DNA of 21,717 bases. It comes from Nitrospirae bacterium RBG_19FT_COMBO_42_15 (GTDB lineage Bacteria; Nitrospirota; CAKKRA01; 9FT-COMBO-42-15). The position numbers and the translations under genes were made by a program. The stretch lies in the NCBI GenBank assembly GCA_001803815.1, contig MHEL01000156.1:5682-27398 (forward strand). The letters are read 5' to 3'. Below, one piece after another: positions 7,450 through 14,320 of this stretch (within the stretch, counting starts at the first letter, position 1; every line of letters starts with the position of its first letter). Under the pieces are notes generated by a model. It was not told the origin of the DNA and ran no database searches. It worked only from the letters and a program-made list of their open reading frames with translations.

Positions 7450-7478
7450 ATTATATGTCATTATAACTTATGTGTCAA
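7450..7478 (-). promoter_or_regulatory. Perfect-consensus sigma-70 promoter for yhaM-pgsA
   Basis: On the minus strand TTGACA (7478-7473) and TATAAT (7455-7450) are separated by exactly 17 bases, an ideal housekeeping promoter. Transcription would begin near 7443, giving a leader of about 53 nt that contains the palindrome at 7412-7426. Confidence 0.75.
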
Positions 7479-7859
7479 TAATAAGAAGGATTGAAAAGTT
7501 AGTAACAAGGTTAAATATGAATTTTATTTCTCATTATGAGCATTCTTGCGATATGAGGTTATCTTGCAGTTGCCTAATGGTATTACCTTTGTAATATCAA
7601 TAGTTATGTAATTTTCCCCAGAAAATGTGAACAACCTGTGGATAAGTTATATCTGGTTATTTGGGTAGTGGCTAAAATCCAGTTCACACAGCAGATTGCC
7701 TATTTATTAGGCATATAAATTTCTTTTCTTATCAAATGGTTAAATAAAAATAGCATTTAAAATAATAATGAATATATATCTTTGCTTTATTCTATTATTT
7801 ATCCCCAAGATATTGTTTGCAATAAAAGAAAATACAACAAGTAGTGGAATCTTAATAGA
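7479..7859. other. Long AT-rich non-coding region with DnaA-box-like sequences
   Basis: About 380 bp between the two divergent promoters has no convincing ORF. It contains a perfect DnaA box TGTGGATAA (7637-7645), a near-match TGTGAACAA (7626-7634) 11 bp before it in the same orientation, and TTATCCCCA (7799-7807). The stretch between about 7700 and 7800 is extremely AT-rich. TGTGAAC (7626-7632) also pairs exactly with GTTCACA (7682-7688), with CTGG (7653-7656) facing CCAG (7679-7682) inside, so a folded RNA is another possibility. Smaller inverted repeats are CTCATTATGAG (7530-7540) and TGCCTA-N5-TAGGCA (7697-7713). Function is unknown. Confidence 0.45.
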
Positions 7860-7889
7860 TTGACAAATAGATTATTATTATAATACAAT
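7860..7889 (+). promoter_or_regulatory. Sigma-70 promoter candidate for the yicC operon
   Basis: TTGACA (7860-7865) and TACAAT (7884-7889) are 18 bases apart, ending 24 bp before the yicC start codon. The surrounding TA-rich run offers alternative -10 registers, so the exact start site is uncertain. Confidence 0.55.
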
Positions 7890-7913
7890 TAAAAAATCAG
7901 CGCAGGATAAAAT

Positions 7914-8792
7914 ATGATTCAAAGCATGACAGGATATGCAAGAAGCGAGTGTAAGGATAAAGGCAGGGTATTTGTCTTAGAGATACGTTCAGTTAACCAC
8001 AAATACTGTGACATCTCCATAAAACTTCCAAAGACACTTCTCGGCTTAGAAGGCATGATAAAAAAGACTGTTCAGGAGAAATTTTCGCGCGGTAAATTTG
8101 ATGTATTGGTGTCAAGGAACGGCTCTGATGATTATACAAGGAGGCTTGTGCTTGATGAGGAGCTTGTAAGCCAGTATTTTAATATACTTCAGGGATTAAA
8201 GACAAAATTCGGCTTAAAGGGTGACATAGATATTAATCTATTGGCAGGGTTTTCTGATTTAATTAAAGTTGCAGAGATAGAAGATGACCAGAAGGAGATT
8301 GAGAAGGTTTTAAGATTGCTTCTTCATCGGGCAATGGATTCCCTGATAAAGGCTCGGATGGAAGAAGGGAAGGCGCTGTGTAATGATATTGTAAAAAGGA
8401 TAAGGATAGTTGCATCTGCAATTAATAGAGTGGATAAAATTGCCACTAAGGTGCTTTCAGCGTATCATAAAAGATTAGAGGAAAGGGTCAGCAGTCTGAA
8501 TAGGTCATTAAAAATAGAGCCGGCAAGACTCGCGCAGGAGGTTGCATTGATAGCTGAGAGATGTGATATAACAGAGGAGATAGTCAGGTTTAGAAGCCAC
8601 ATAAAACAGTTTAATAAACTGCTGAAAGAGGATAAAGGCGTTGGAAGACGGCTGGATTTTCTGCTTCAGGAGATGAACAGGGAGATAAATACAGTAGGTT
8701 CAAAGGCAAACGATGCAGAGATATCCATTGAGGTAGTAAACATAAAGAATGAACTTGAAAAGGTAAGAGAGCAGGTTCAAAATATAGAATAA
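7914..8792 (+). CDS. yicC: YicC family endoribonuclease-like protein
   Basis: 292 residues with the family-defining start MIQSMTGYARSE and the conserved end (LDFLLQEMNREINTVGSKANDAEISIEVVNIKNELEKVREQVQNIE). YicC proteins are metal-dependent endoribonucleases implicated in RNA turnover in E. coli. That activity is family knowledge, not visible here. The N-terminal YicC domain runs to about residue 155 and the DUF1732 domain from about 205 to the end; length is normal. It heads the plus-strand order yicC-remA-gmk-rpoZ-coaBC seen in many phyla, linking RNA metabolism with nucleotide and coenzyme A synthesis. The ATG at 7914 is preceded by AGGA and a sigma-70-like promoter. Confidence 0.93.
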   Translation: MIQSMTGYARSECKDKGRVFVLEIRSVNHKYCDISIKLPKTLLGLEGMIKKTVQEKFSRGKFDVLVSRNGSDDYTRRLVLDEELVSQYFNILQGLKTKFGLKGDIDINLLAGFSDLIKVAEIEDDQKEIEKVLRLLLHRAMDSLIKARMEEGKALCNDIVKRIRIVASAINRVDKIATKVLSAYHKRLEERVSSLNRSLKIEPARLAQEVALIAERCDITEEIVRFRSHIKQFNKLLKEDKGVGRRLDFLLQEMNREINTVGSKANDAEISIEVVNIKNELEKVREQVQNIE

Positions 8793-8819
8793 GCCTTTTA
8801 CTTTGCTGTATATAATGAT

Positions 8820-9131
8820 ATGGTAAAATTTGTCAATATAGGTTTTGGCAATATTATTGCAGCATCAAGGATAGTGGCAATCCTTTCACCGTCCTCTGCT
8901 CCAATGAAGCGGCTGAAGGATGAGGCGCTGAAGCTTGGAAAGCTGATTGATGCTACACAGGGAAGGAAGACAAGGGCTATTATAATAACTGACAGCGACC
9001 ATATAATCCTTTCAGGGGTTCAGGTAGAGACAATTGCACAGAGGATTAACTCTGCTTCCTCAGGCATTGCCTCAACAGAGAAGGATTCAGTCCATGTATC
9101 AGAAAAAGATGTGTCAGGAGAGGAGATATGA
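8820..9131 (+). CDS. remA: RemA/DUF370 family DNA-binding regulator
   Basis: 103 residues. The core ([59 protein letters not shown]) closely follows RemA, which in Bacillus subtilis is a ring-forming DNA-binding activator of biofilm matrix and osmoprotection genes. Its role outside Firmicutes is not established, and biofilm control here would be inference. The conserved part ends near residue 80; a polar tail of about 20 residues follows and is slightly longer than in the Bacillus protein. It starts 27 bp after yicC without an obvious Shine-Dalgarno site and overlaps gmk by four bases (ATGA at 9128-9131). Confidence 0.9.
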   Translation: MVKFVNIGFGNIIAASRIVAILSPSSAPMKRLKDEALKLGKLIDATQGRKTRAIIITDSDHIILSGVQVETIAQRINSASSGIASTEKDSVHVSEKDVSGEEI

Positions 9132-9739
9132 GCCAAAGAGGGCTCCTTATTGTAGTATCTGCGCCATCAGGCGCTGGCAAGACAACACTTTGCAAAGAAA
9201 TTTCAAGGGTACTTCCGAATCTGCAGCATTCTGTTTCCTATACAACCCGTAAGCCGAGGCCCAATGAGAAAGATGGCGAGCACTATTTTTTTGTAACTCA
9301 GGAGAAGTTCAGCAAGATGATTAAAGACAAGGAATTTGCTGAATGGGCTCTTGTCCACAGTAATTTATACGGGACATCAAAAAAACAGCTGTCTGAAATG
9401 AAGAACAGGGGAATAGATGTTATACTGGATATAGATTCGCAGGGTGCAATGCAGATTAAAGATAACTGGAAGGGCGGTATATTTATTTATATCCTGCCGC
9501 CATCTTTTGATGATCTGAAAAGAAGGCTTACGGAGAGGAATTCTGATGCGACAAATGAGATAGAAAAGCGCCTTGAAAACGCAAAAAAAGAAATTCCTCA
9601 ATATAAAATGTATAATTATGTTATAATAAATGATAAGTTTGAAAAGGCATTAGAAGATTTGAAATCAATTATAACAGCAGAGAGGCTCAAGATAGAGAAA
9701 TTCAATCCTGATATGATAACAAAAAAATTTAATATATAG
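9128..9739 (+). CDS. gmk: Guanylate kinase
   Basis: Phosphorylates GMP to GDP with ATP, in the cytoplasm. The P-loop SGAGKTT lies at residues 14-20. The GMP-binding region [21 protein letters not shown] is intact, as are the lid region ([17 protein letters not shown]) and the [14 protein letters not shown] segment near the end. The 203-residue length is typical. The start overlaps the remA stop (ATGA), so it is translationally coupled, with GGAGAGGAG in the end of remA as ribosome binding site. Adjacency to rpoZ is conserved in many bacteria. Confidence 0.96.
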   Translation: MSQRGLLIVVSAPSGAGKTTLCKEISRVLPNLQHSVSYTTRKPRPNEKDGEHYFFVTQEKFSKMIKDKEFAEWALVHSNLYGTSKKQLSEMKNRGIDVILDIDSQGAMQIKDNWKGGIFIYILPPSFDDLKRRLTERNSDATNEIEKRLENAKKEIPQYKMYNYVIINDKFEKALEDLKSIITAERLKIEKFNPDMITKKFNI

Positions 9740-9751
9740 GAGGTTTAGTTT

Positions 9752-10105
9752 ATGGATATCGTTTCATTGCCAGTAGAATTTAAGAAGGATAACAGTATCA
9801 ACCGCTTCAGATTGGTTAATCTTGCAATACTGAGGGCAAAGGAGTTAATAGAAGGCAGCGCCTCTGTAATAAATACAAAATATAAAAAGGAGACAACAAC
9901 TGCATTGGATGAGATTGTCTCCGCTGATTTTGAGCTTCTCACCGGAAAAGAGGCAAGGGATGCAATGAGGGATGTTATTAAGGAGATAGAGGCTGAAAGG
10001 AGGGCTCCGGAGGAAGAGGATGAGGAGTCATCAGAAATTAAAAAGGACCTTAGTGTATATATAAACGACACCAATAGAATGAAAAGAGAATCAGGGGAGG
10101 AATAG
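9752..10105 (+). CDS. rpoZ: RNA polymerase omega subunit with acidic C-terminal extension
   Basis: Small subunit that assists RNA polymerase assembly. The omega signature is seen in NRFRLVNLAILRAKELIEG and the following segment up to KEARDAMRDVIKEI. The core ends near residue 85; about 30 more residues are strongly charged (EEEDEESSEIKK), making the protein 117 residues rather than the usual 70-90. A strong ribosome binding site, AGGAGG at 9738-9743, overlaps the gmk stop codon. coaBC follows after 9 bp. Confidence 0.88.
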   Translation: MDIVSLPVEFKKDNSINRFRLVNLAILRAKELIEGSASVINTKYKKETTTALDEIVSADFELLTGKEARDAMRDVIKEIEAERRAPEEEDEESSEIKKDLSVYINDTNRMKRESGEE

Positions 10106-10114
10106 GGCAACAGC

Positions 10115-11341
10115 ATGCTTATAGGAAAAAGGATAATCTTGGGTGTTACAGGAAGCATTGCTGCTTATAAGGCGGCTGAAATTGTCAGAAGGCTTAAGTC
10201 TGCTAATGCTGATGTAGCTGTTGTCATGACAAAGGGGGGGATGGAATTTATTACATCCCTTACCCTTCAGACACTTTCCGGCAATCCTGTTTATACAGAG
10301 ACCTTTAAATTGCAAGGGGACTCTACTATTGCGCATATTGAGGCGGTAAAGTCCGCTGATTTATTTCTCATTGCGCCTGCAACTGCAAATATTATAGGAA
10401 AGATTGCTGCTGGAATCGGCGATGATATTTTGACTACAATGGTTTTGTCAGCAAAATGCCCTATCCTGATTGCCCCTGCAATGGACAACGATATGTATGA
10501 AAACCCCATTGTGCAGGGGAATATTGCGTTCTTAAATGAAAGGGGCTACAGATTTATTGAGCCTGAAGAAGGAGAATTAGCTTCAGGCATTATTGGAAAG
10601 GGCAGGCTTGCAGATATTGATAAGATTGTTTCATCTGTTATTGATATACTTGTTGCCAGAAAAGATTTAAAAGGCGAGGCGGTATTGGTAACAGCAGGAC
10701 CCACAAGGGAATATATTGACCCTGTGCGATTTATATCAAACAGGTCATCGGGGAAAATGGGTTATGCAATTGCAGAGGCTGCAAAGGAGAGGGGCGCAGA
10801 GGTAATGCTGATATCAGGACCAACATCTCTTCAAAGACCAGCAGGTGTAGAACTTGTAAATATTGTTACTGCTGACGAGATGAAGGAAGAAGTGATGAAA
10901 AATATAGAGAGGGCAACCATTGTTGTTATGGCTGCTGCTGTATCTGATTATAGGCCAATAAAAGCGAGTCAGGATAAGATTAAAAAGAGTGGCAAGGATA
11001 TCAGTATGGAATTTACAGAGGTTTCTGATATATTGCATGAGATCGGAAAAAATAAAGGCAGCAGGATAATAGTCGGCTTTGCAGCAGAAACAAAAGATAT
11101 TGTTGATAATGCAAGGATTAAATTGAAAGAAAAAAATCTTGATATGATTGTTGCAAATGATGTTACAAGCCCGGATGCAGGTTTTGAGGTTGATACAAAC
11201 ATTGTTACGATTATTGAAAAAGACGGCATGGTTACTGAACCTGGCAGGATGTCCAAAAAAGAGGTTGCTCATAGGATATTTGATAAGATAGTTAGACTAA
11301 AGAGGAGGCCTCCTGACCCTGTTAAAAGTCTCCGTTGTTAG
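10115..11341 (+). CDS. coaBC: Bifunctional phosphopantothenoylcysteine decarboxylase/synthetase
   Basis: Makes 4'-phosphopantetheine for coenzyme A: the C-terminal CoaB half ligates cysteine to phosphopantothenate using CTP, and the N-terminal CoaC flavoprotein half decarboxylates the product. CoaC (about 1-180) shows GVTGSIAAYKA, the active-site H74 in IAHIE, PATANIIGK and PAMDNDMY. CoaB (about 186-395) shows LVTAGPTREYIDPVRFISNRSSGKMG, AAAVSDYRP and the KIKKSGKD lysines. Two CoaC positions differ from E. coli: PAMD instead of PAMN (residue 124), and Ser157 in ELASGIIGKGRL where E. coli has the flap cysteine C158. Similar PAMD/LASG forms exist in other phyla as far as I recall, so this is probably a functional subtype. 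At 408 residues its length is normal. Confidence 0.95.
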   Translation: MLIGKRIILGVTGSIAAYKAAEIVRRLKSANADVAVVMTKGGMEFITSLTLQTLSGNPVYTETFKLQGDSTIAHIEAVKSADLFLIAPATANIIGKIAAGIGDDILTTMVLSAKCPILIAPAMDNDMYENPIVQGNIAFLNERGYRFIEPEEGELASGIIGKGRLADIDKIVSSVIDILVARKDLKGEAVLVTAGPTREYIDPVRFISNRSSGKMGYAIAEAAKERGAEVMLISGPTSLQRPAGVELVNIVTADEMKEEVMKNIERATIVVMAAAVSDYRPIKASQDKIKKSGKDISMEFTEVSDILHEIGKNKGSRIIVGFAAETKDIVDNARIKLKEKNLDMIVANDVTSPDAGFEVDTNIVTIIEKDGMVTEPGRMSKKEVAHRIFDKIVRLKRRPPDPVKSLRC

Positions 11342-11483
11342 TAGAACAAGGATATATCTGCAGGAATTTATAAATAAAAGGACTTCTGACGGCGCTGAGT
11401 CCATTATAGTATAACTTCTTAAAAATTAAAACTTTTTTCATTAACAGCATTACAAATTATATTCTATAAACTTGGCCATTTAC

Positions 11484-11511
11484 TTGACATTTCGTGATTA
11501 TTTGCTAAAAT
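11484..11511 (+). promoter_or_regulatory. Sigma-70 promoter for the TPR-roadblock genes
   Basis: TTGACA (11484-11489), a 16-base spacer and TAAAAT (11506-11511) lie about 57 bp before the ATG at 11568. Two near-identical 13-base direct repeats (AATAAGGTAATAT and AATAAGGTAGTAT) follow in the leader. The promoter separates this unit from coaBC, which ends 140 bp upstream; the rest of the 226-bp gap holds nothing else I can name. Confidence 0.6.
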
Positions 11512-11567
11512 TGTTACAATAAGGTAATATAATAAGGTAGTATGTCCAATTATCAAAGGATTGCTAA

Positions 11568-13247
11568 ATGGCTAAAACTAAAGAGGAATATAATCTTTCG
11601 CCTGAAATAGAAAAGCTTGCTGAGAAATTGGCGAAGGACCCAAGTTCAAAGTTATTTGTTCCCCTTGCAGAGGAATATATTAAGGGTGGAATGTTTGAAG
11701 AGGCTATAACTGTGTTAAAGGACGGCCTGAAACATCATCCTTCGTATATAAGCGCAAGGGTAGCTTTGGGTAAGGCTTATCATAAAAAAGGACTTGTAAA
11801 AGAGTCGTTGGAAGAGTTTAAGAAGGTTGTTGCTGTAAACCCTGACAATCTCCTTGCACATAAAAAGCTTGTAGAGATACACAAGACGTTAGGCAACATA
11901 GAGGATGCAATAAAGAGCTGCGATACTATTCTCCTTTTAAACCCAAAGGATGAAGAGATTAAGGGTATACAAAAGCAATTAGAGGGGATCAGGCCTGTTC
12001 CAAAACCTCCTGCAGTTCCTGAGAAAAAAGAAGAAAAGATGTATGTTGCCGCAGCAGAGAAGGTTGAGGCAGCTATTGAAAAAAAGCCTGAAGATACAAC
12101 GATAAAAACAGCTCCAAAAGAACAAGCTGAGCCAGAAGTTATAAAAGCAGAGGAAAAGCCGATTGTAATGCAAGAGGCTGCTGCAGAGGCAATTCTTGAA
12201 GAGCCTGAGGAGATGTTCAAGCTACCAGATGATGCTGGAGAAGAGATTAGTTTTGAAGAGGAAAAGAAAGAGGAAAAGGCTGAAGAGAGCTTATGGACTA
12301 TGCCTGAAGAGGAGAAGCCGTCTGTATTAGGGAAAGAGAGCAAGACCCCTCCAGCAGATGAGAAGGTATATGAGCTGAAGGATGAGAAGGATGAAGAATT
12401 AGAAGGCTTGGTTAAGCTAAAACCATCAGAGCAGCCCAAAAAGGCAAAGGATTTAGAGGCAGAGGCCGGAATGCCTGTATATGAAATCGGCGAGGAAGAA
12501 TTAATAAGCTTTCCAAAAGACCTCCTGCAGTCAGATGAAGAGATAATTCAAGAGGCTAAGATGAAGGAGGAAGAGGTTAAAAGCCTTGATGTTTCTCATT
12601 TTGAAAAGAAGCCTGAAGAGACTTATACACCTAAGGTTGCAATACCTGAAGAAGATATGATAATTATTGAAGAGCCTGAGAGCGAGATAATATCTGTTGA
12701 ACCGCCAGCCTTTGAAAAAGAGGAGGCAAAGGAAGAAATTTTATTTAAAGAACCGGTTTATGAAGAAAAGATTGTAAAAGCTGAGAAAAAGGCTGAAGAA
12801 GAGATGACAACAGAGACACTGGCTGAGTTATATATAAAACAAGGTTTCTATGAAAAAGGGATTGAGATATACCAAAAGCTTTTAAAAGAGAAACCAGGCA
12901 GCAAAGAATTAAAACAGAGATTAGATGATGCTGTTACGCTATCAAGCCTTTTTATCAGCGGACAGCCGAAAACTGAGGAGATTATCCCTGGCGTTGTGGT
13001 TGAAAAGGGCGAAACAGATGTTGAGGTTATAGAGATAGAGGAGATAGCTCCTCCTGAACCAATTGTATCAAAGGCCAAGATAGATATTTCTGTAAGACCT
13101 GCTTTTGAAAAGCCTAAAGCGCCTGAGAGAAAGGCAGAGGCGGCAAAAGAGGCTCCTCAATCAACTAAGGGGGGCAAACAAAAGGCAAAGGTGCAGAGAT
13201 TACAGAGCTGGCTTGAAAATATAAAGAAAGAGCAGCCGCAATTATGA
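11568..13247 (+). CDS. TPR-repeat protein with long acidic linker
   Basis: 559 residues of unknown specific function. Three tetratricopeptide repeats occupy about residues 27-130 (pattern A-x2-L-G-x-A-Y-x3-G, PDNLLAHKKL). A fourth, isolated TPR-like unit lies at about 414-450 (LAELYIKQGFYEKGIEIYQKLL). Between them, about 270 residues are extremely rich in Glu, Lys and Pro (EEKKEEKAEE, EEPEEMF) and look disordered; a further charged tail follows. There is no signal peptide or membrane segment, so it should be cytoplasmic. Its stop overlaps the start of the roadblock gene by four bases, arguing that the two products work together, perhaps as a scaffold with its small partner. The start follows AAAGGA with good spacing. 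Confidence 0.8.
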   Translation: MAKTKEEYNLSPEIEKLAEKLAKDPSSKLFVPLAEEYIKGGMFEEAITVLKDGLKHHPSYISARVALGKAYHKKGLVKESLEEFKKVVAVNPDNLLAHKKLVEIHKTLGNIEDAIKSCDTILLLNPKDEEIKGIQKQLEGIRPVPKPPAVPEKKEEKMYVAAAEKVEAAIEKKPEDTTIKTAPKEQAEPEVIKAEEKPIVMQEAAAEAILEEPEEMFKLPDDAGEEISFEEEKKEEKAEESLWTMPEEEKPSVLGKESKTPPADEKVYELKDEKDEELEGLVKLKPSEQPKKAKDLEAEAGMPVYEIGEEELISFPKDLLQSDEEIIQEAKMKEEEVKSLDVSHFEKKPEETYTPKVAIPEEDMIIIEEPESEIISVEPPAFEKEEAKEEILFKEPVYEEKIVKAEKKAEEEMTTETLAELYIKQGFYEKGIEIYQKLLKEKPGSKELKQRLDDAVTLSSLFISGQPKTEEIIPGVVVEKGETDVEVIEIEEIAPPEPIVSKAKIDISVRPAFEKPKAPERKAEAAKEAPQSTKGGKQKAKVQRLQSWLENIKKEQPQL

Positions 13248-13600
13248 TCTTCTCAGAAATATTAAAGCGTATAGTTGATGAAGAAAAGGATGCAATGGGC
13301 ATAGCAATTGTCGGTATGGACGGCATTGTTGTTGAGGAACGGGTTGTTGAGCATAATATAGACCTTGCTTCCATCAGCGCAGAATACAGCTCTGTATTAA
13401 AGGATATAGACAGGGTCTCTGATTCATTAAAATTCGGGGCTGTTAAGGAATTAGTAGTAATTACGGATAAGGCAATAATATTAATGAAGGGCATTAATAA
13501 GGACTATTTTATTATCTTTGCCATAAGGCCTGACGGAAATATTGGAAAGGGACGTTTTCTAATCCGCAGGGAACTGCCGAAGTTAGAGAAGGAACTGTAG
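13244..13600 (+). CDS. Roadblock/LC7 domain protein
   Basis: 118 residues forming a single roadblock/LC7 fold: an N-terminal helix, then GIAIVGMDGIVVEERVV, a helix with EYSSVLKDIDRVSDSL, and strands VKELVVITDKAIILMKGI and DYFIIFAIRPDGNIGKGRFLIRR. Members such as MglB act as dimeric platforms that regulate small Ras-like GTPases; no GTPase gene is visible in this window, so that partner would be elsewhere if it exists. The ATGA overlap with the TPR gene shows translational coupling. The assignment rests on the pattern only and the precise role is unknown. Confidence 0.75.
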   Translation: MIFSEILKRIVDEEKDAMGIAIVGMDGIVVEERVVEHNIDLASISAEYSSVLKDIDRVSDSLKFGAVKELVVITDKAIILMKGINKDYFIIFAIRPDGNIGKGRFLIRRELPKLEKEL

Positions 13601-13629
13601 AAGAGAAATTAAATATCAAAAATTAAAAT

Positions 13630-13682
13630 TCAAAATTAAGGAATTATGTTTAACAAAAATATAAAATTTTCCTTAGTTTTGA
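13630..13682. repeat. AT-rich inverted repeat after the roadblock gene
   Basis: TCAAAATTAAGGAA (13630-13643) is the inverse of TTCCTTAGTTTTGA (13669-13682) apart from one wobble position, with a 25-base AT-rich loop. It begins 30 bp after the stop codon. The stem is too AT-rich for a standard intrinsic terminator; it may be another dispersed element or a weak transcript end. Confidence 0.5.
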
Positions 13683-13710
13683 TTTTTTATTTTAATACAT
13701 TTAATATCAT

Positions 13711-13845
13711 TACGGGTAGCAACAGCGATGAAGCAATCTGATTCTTTAGAGATTGCTTTGCGAAGTTTATCCTGAGCAGAATAAAATGAGATTCTTCGCT
13801 TTGCTCTGAATGACAAGCGAGGGGCTCGCAATGACAGCAACGATA
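13711..13845. repeat. Nested palindromic element (AAGCAATCT type) upstream of aroQ
   Basis: AAGCAATCT (13731-13739) faces AGATTGCTT (13750-13758) across a 10-base loop. A further segment with GAGATTCTTCGCTTTGC and CGCAATGAC (13788-13835) echoes the same words, and the outer ends TCATTACG and CGCAATGA are degenerate inverses. Elements built from these words are, from memory, common dispersed repeats in environmental bacterial genomes. With the inverted repeat at 13630-13682 it fills the 266-bp gap before aroQ. Confidence 0.6.
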
Positions 13846-13866
13846 ATTTAGAAAAGGATATTTATA

Positions 13867-14316
13867 ATGCTGAAGATACTTGTCCTTCACGGACCAAATC
13901 TAAACCTTCTCGGCCTCAGAGAGCCTGAGATATACGGCAAGACCACGCTTCTTGATATAAATAAGGAGATGATGGAGTTTGCAAAAAAAGAGGGTATGGA
14001 TATTACAATAAAGCAGTCTAACTTTGAAGGCGAGCTTATACAGATGATCCACGAGGCAATGGAAGATTATGACGCAATAGTGTTTAATCCAGCGGCCTTT
14101 ACACATACAAGCATTGCCTTGCGGGATGCGATTGCTGCTGTAGGTGTGCCAGTGATAGAGGTTCATCTATCAAATATATATAAAAGAGAAGCCTTCAGGC
14201 GCCACTCTTATATCTCAGAGGTATCAGAGGGTGTTATTTCTGGTTTTGGCAAGGACAGCTATCTTTTAGGGCTTAAGGCAGCAAAAAACCTCCTGTCTAA
14301 AAAGGTCAAAAAATAA
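13867..14316 (+). CDS. aroQ: Type II 3-dehydroquinate dehydratase
   Basis: Converts 3-dehydroquinate to 3-dehydroshikimate, step three of the shikimate pathway, as a cytoplasmic dodecamer. Active-site residues are all visible: N11 and R18 in LHGPNLNLLGLREP, catalytic Y23, N75 in FNPAAFTH, H80, the base H100 in EVHLSN, and R111. The 149-residue length is typical of type II enzymes. It opens the plus-strand run aroQ-M24 peptidase-efp-accB-accC, an arrangement found in several phyla. The start at 13867 gives the canonical MLKILVLHGPNLN; AAAAGGA lies upstream. Confidence 0.96.
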   Translation: MLKILVLHGPNLNLLGLREPEIYGKTTLLDINKEMMEFAKKEGMDITIKQSNFEGELIQMIHEAMEDYDAIVFNPAAFTHTSIALRDAIAAVGVPVIEVHLSNIYKREAFRRHSYISEVSEGVISGFGKDSYLLGLKAAKNLLSKKVKK

Positions 14317-14320
14317 TCCA

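Noticed and set aside
7517..7594. 25-codon open frame in the long non-coding region
   Set aside because: Very short with a poor ribosome binding site and no recognisable features; likely chance.
11303..11314. Perfect palindrome AGGAGGCCTCCT near the end of coaBC
   Set aside because: Lies within coding sequence, is found once and has no loop; no function can be supported.
11780..12439. 219-codon open frame on the minus strand inside the TPR gene
   Set aside because: Serine- and phenylalanine-rich translation is the expected antisense shadow of a Glu/Lys-rich coding strand; no family features or ribosome binding site.
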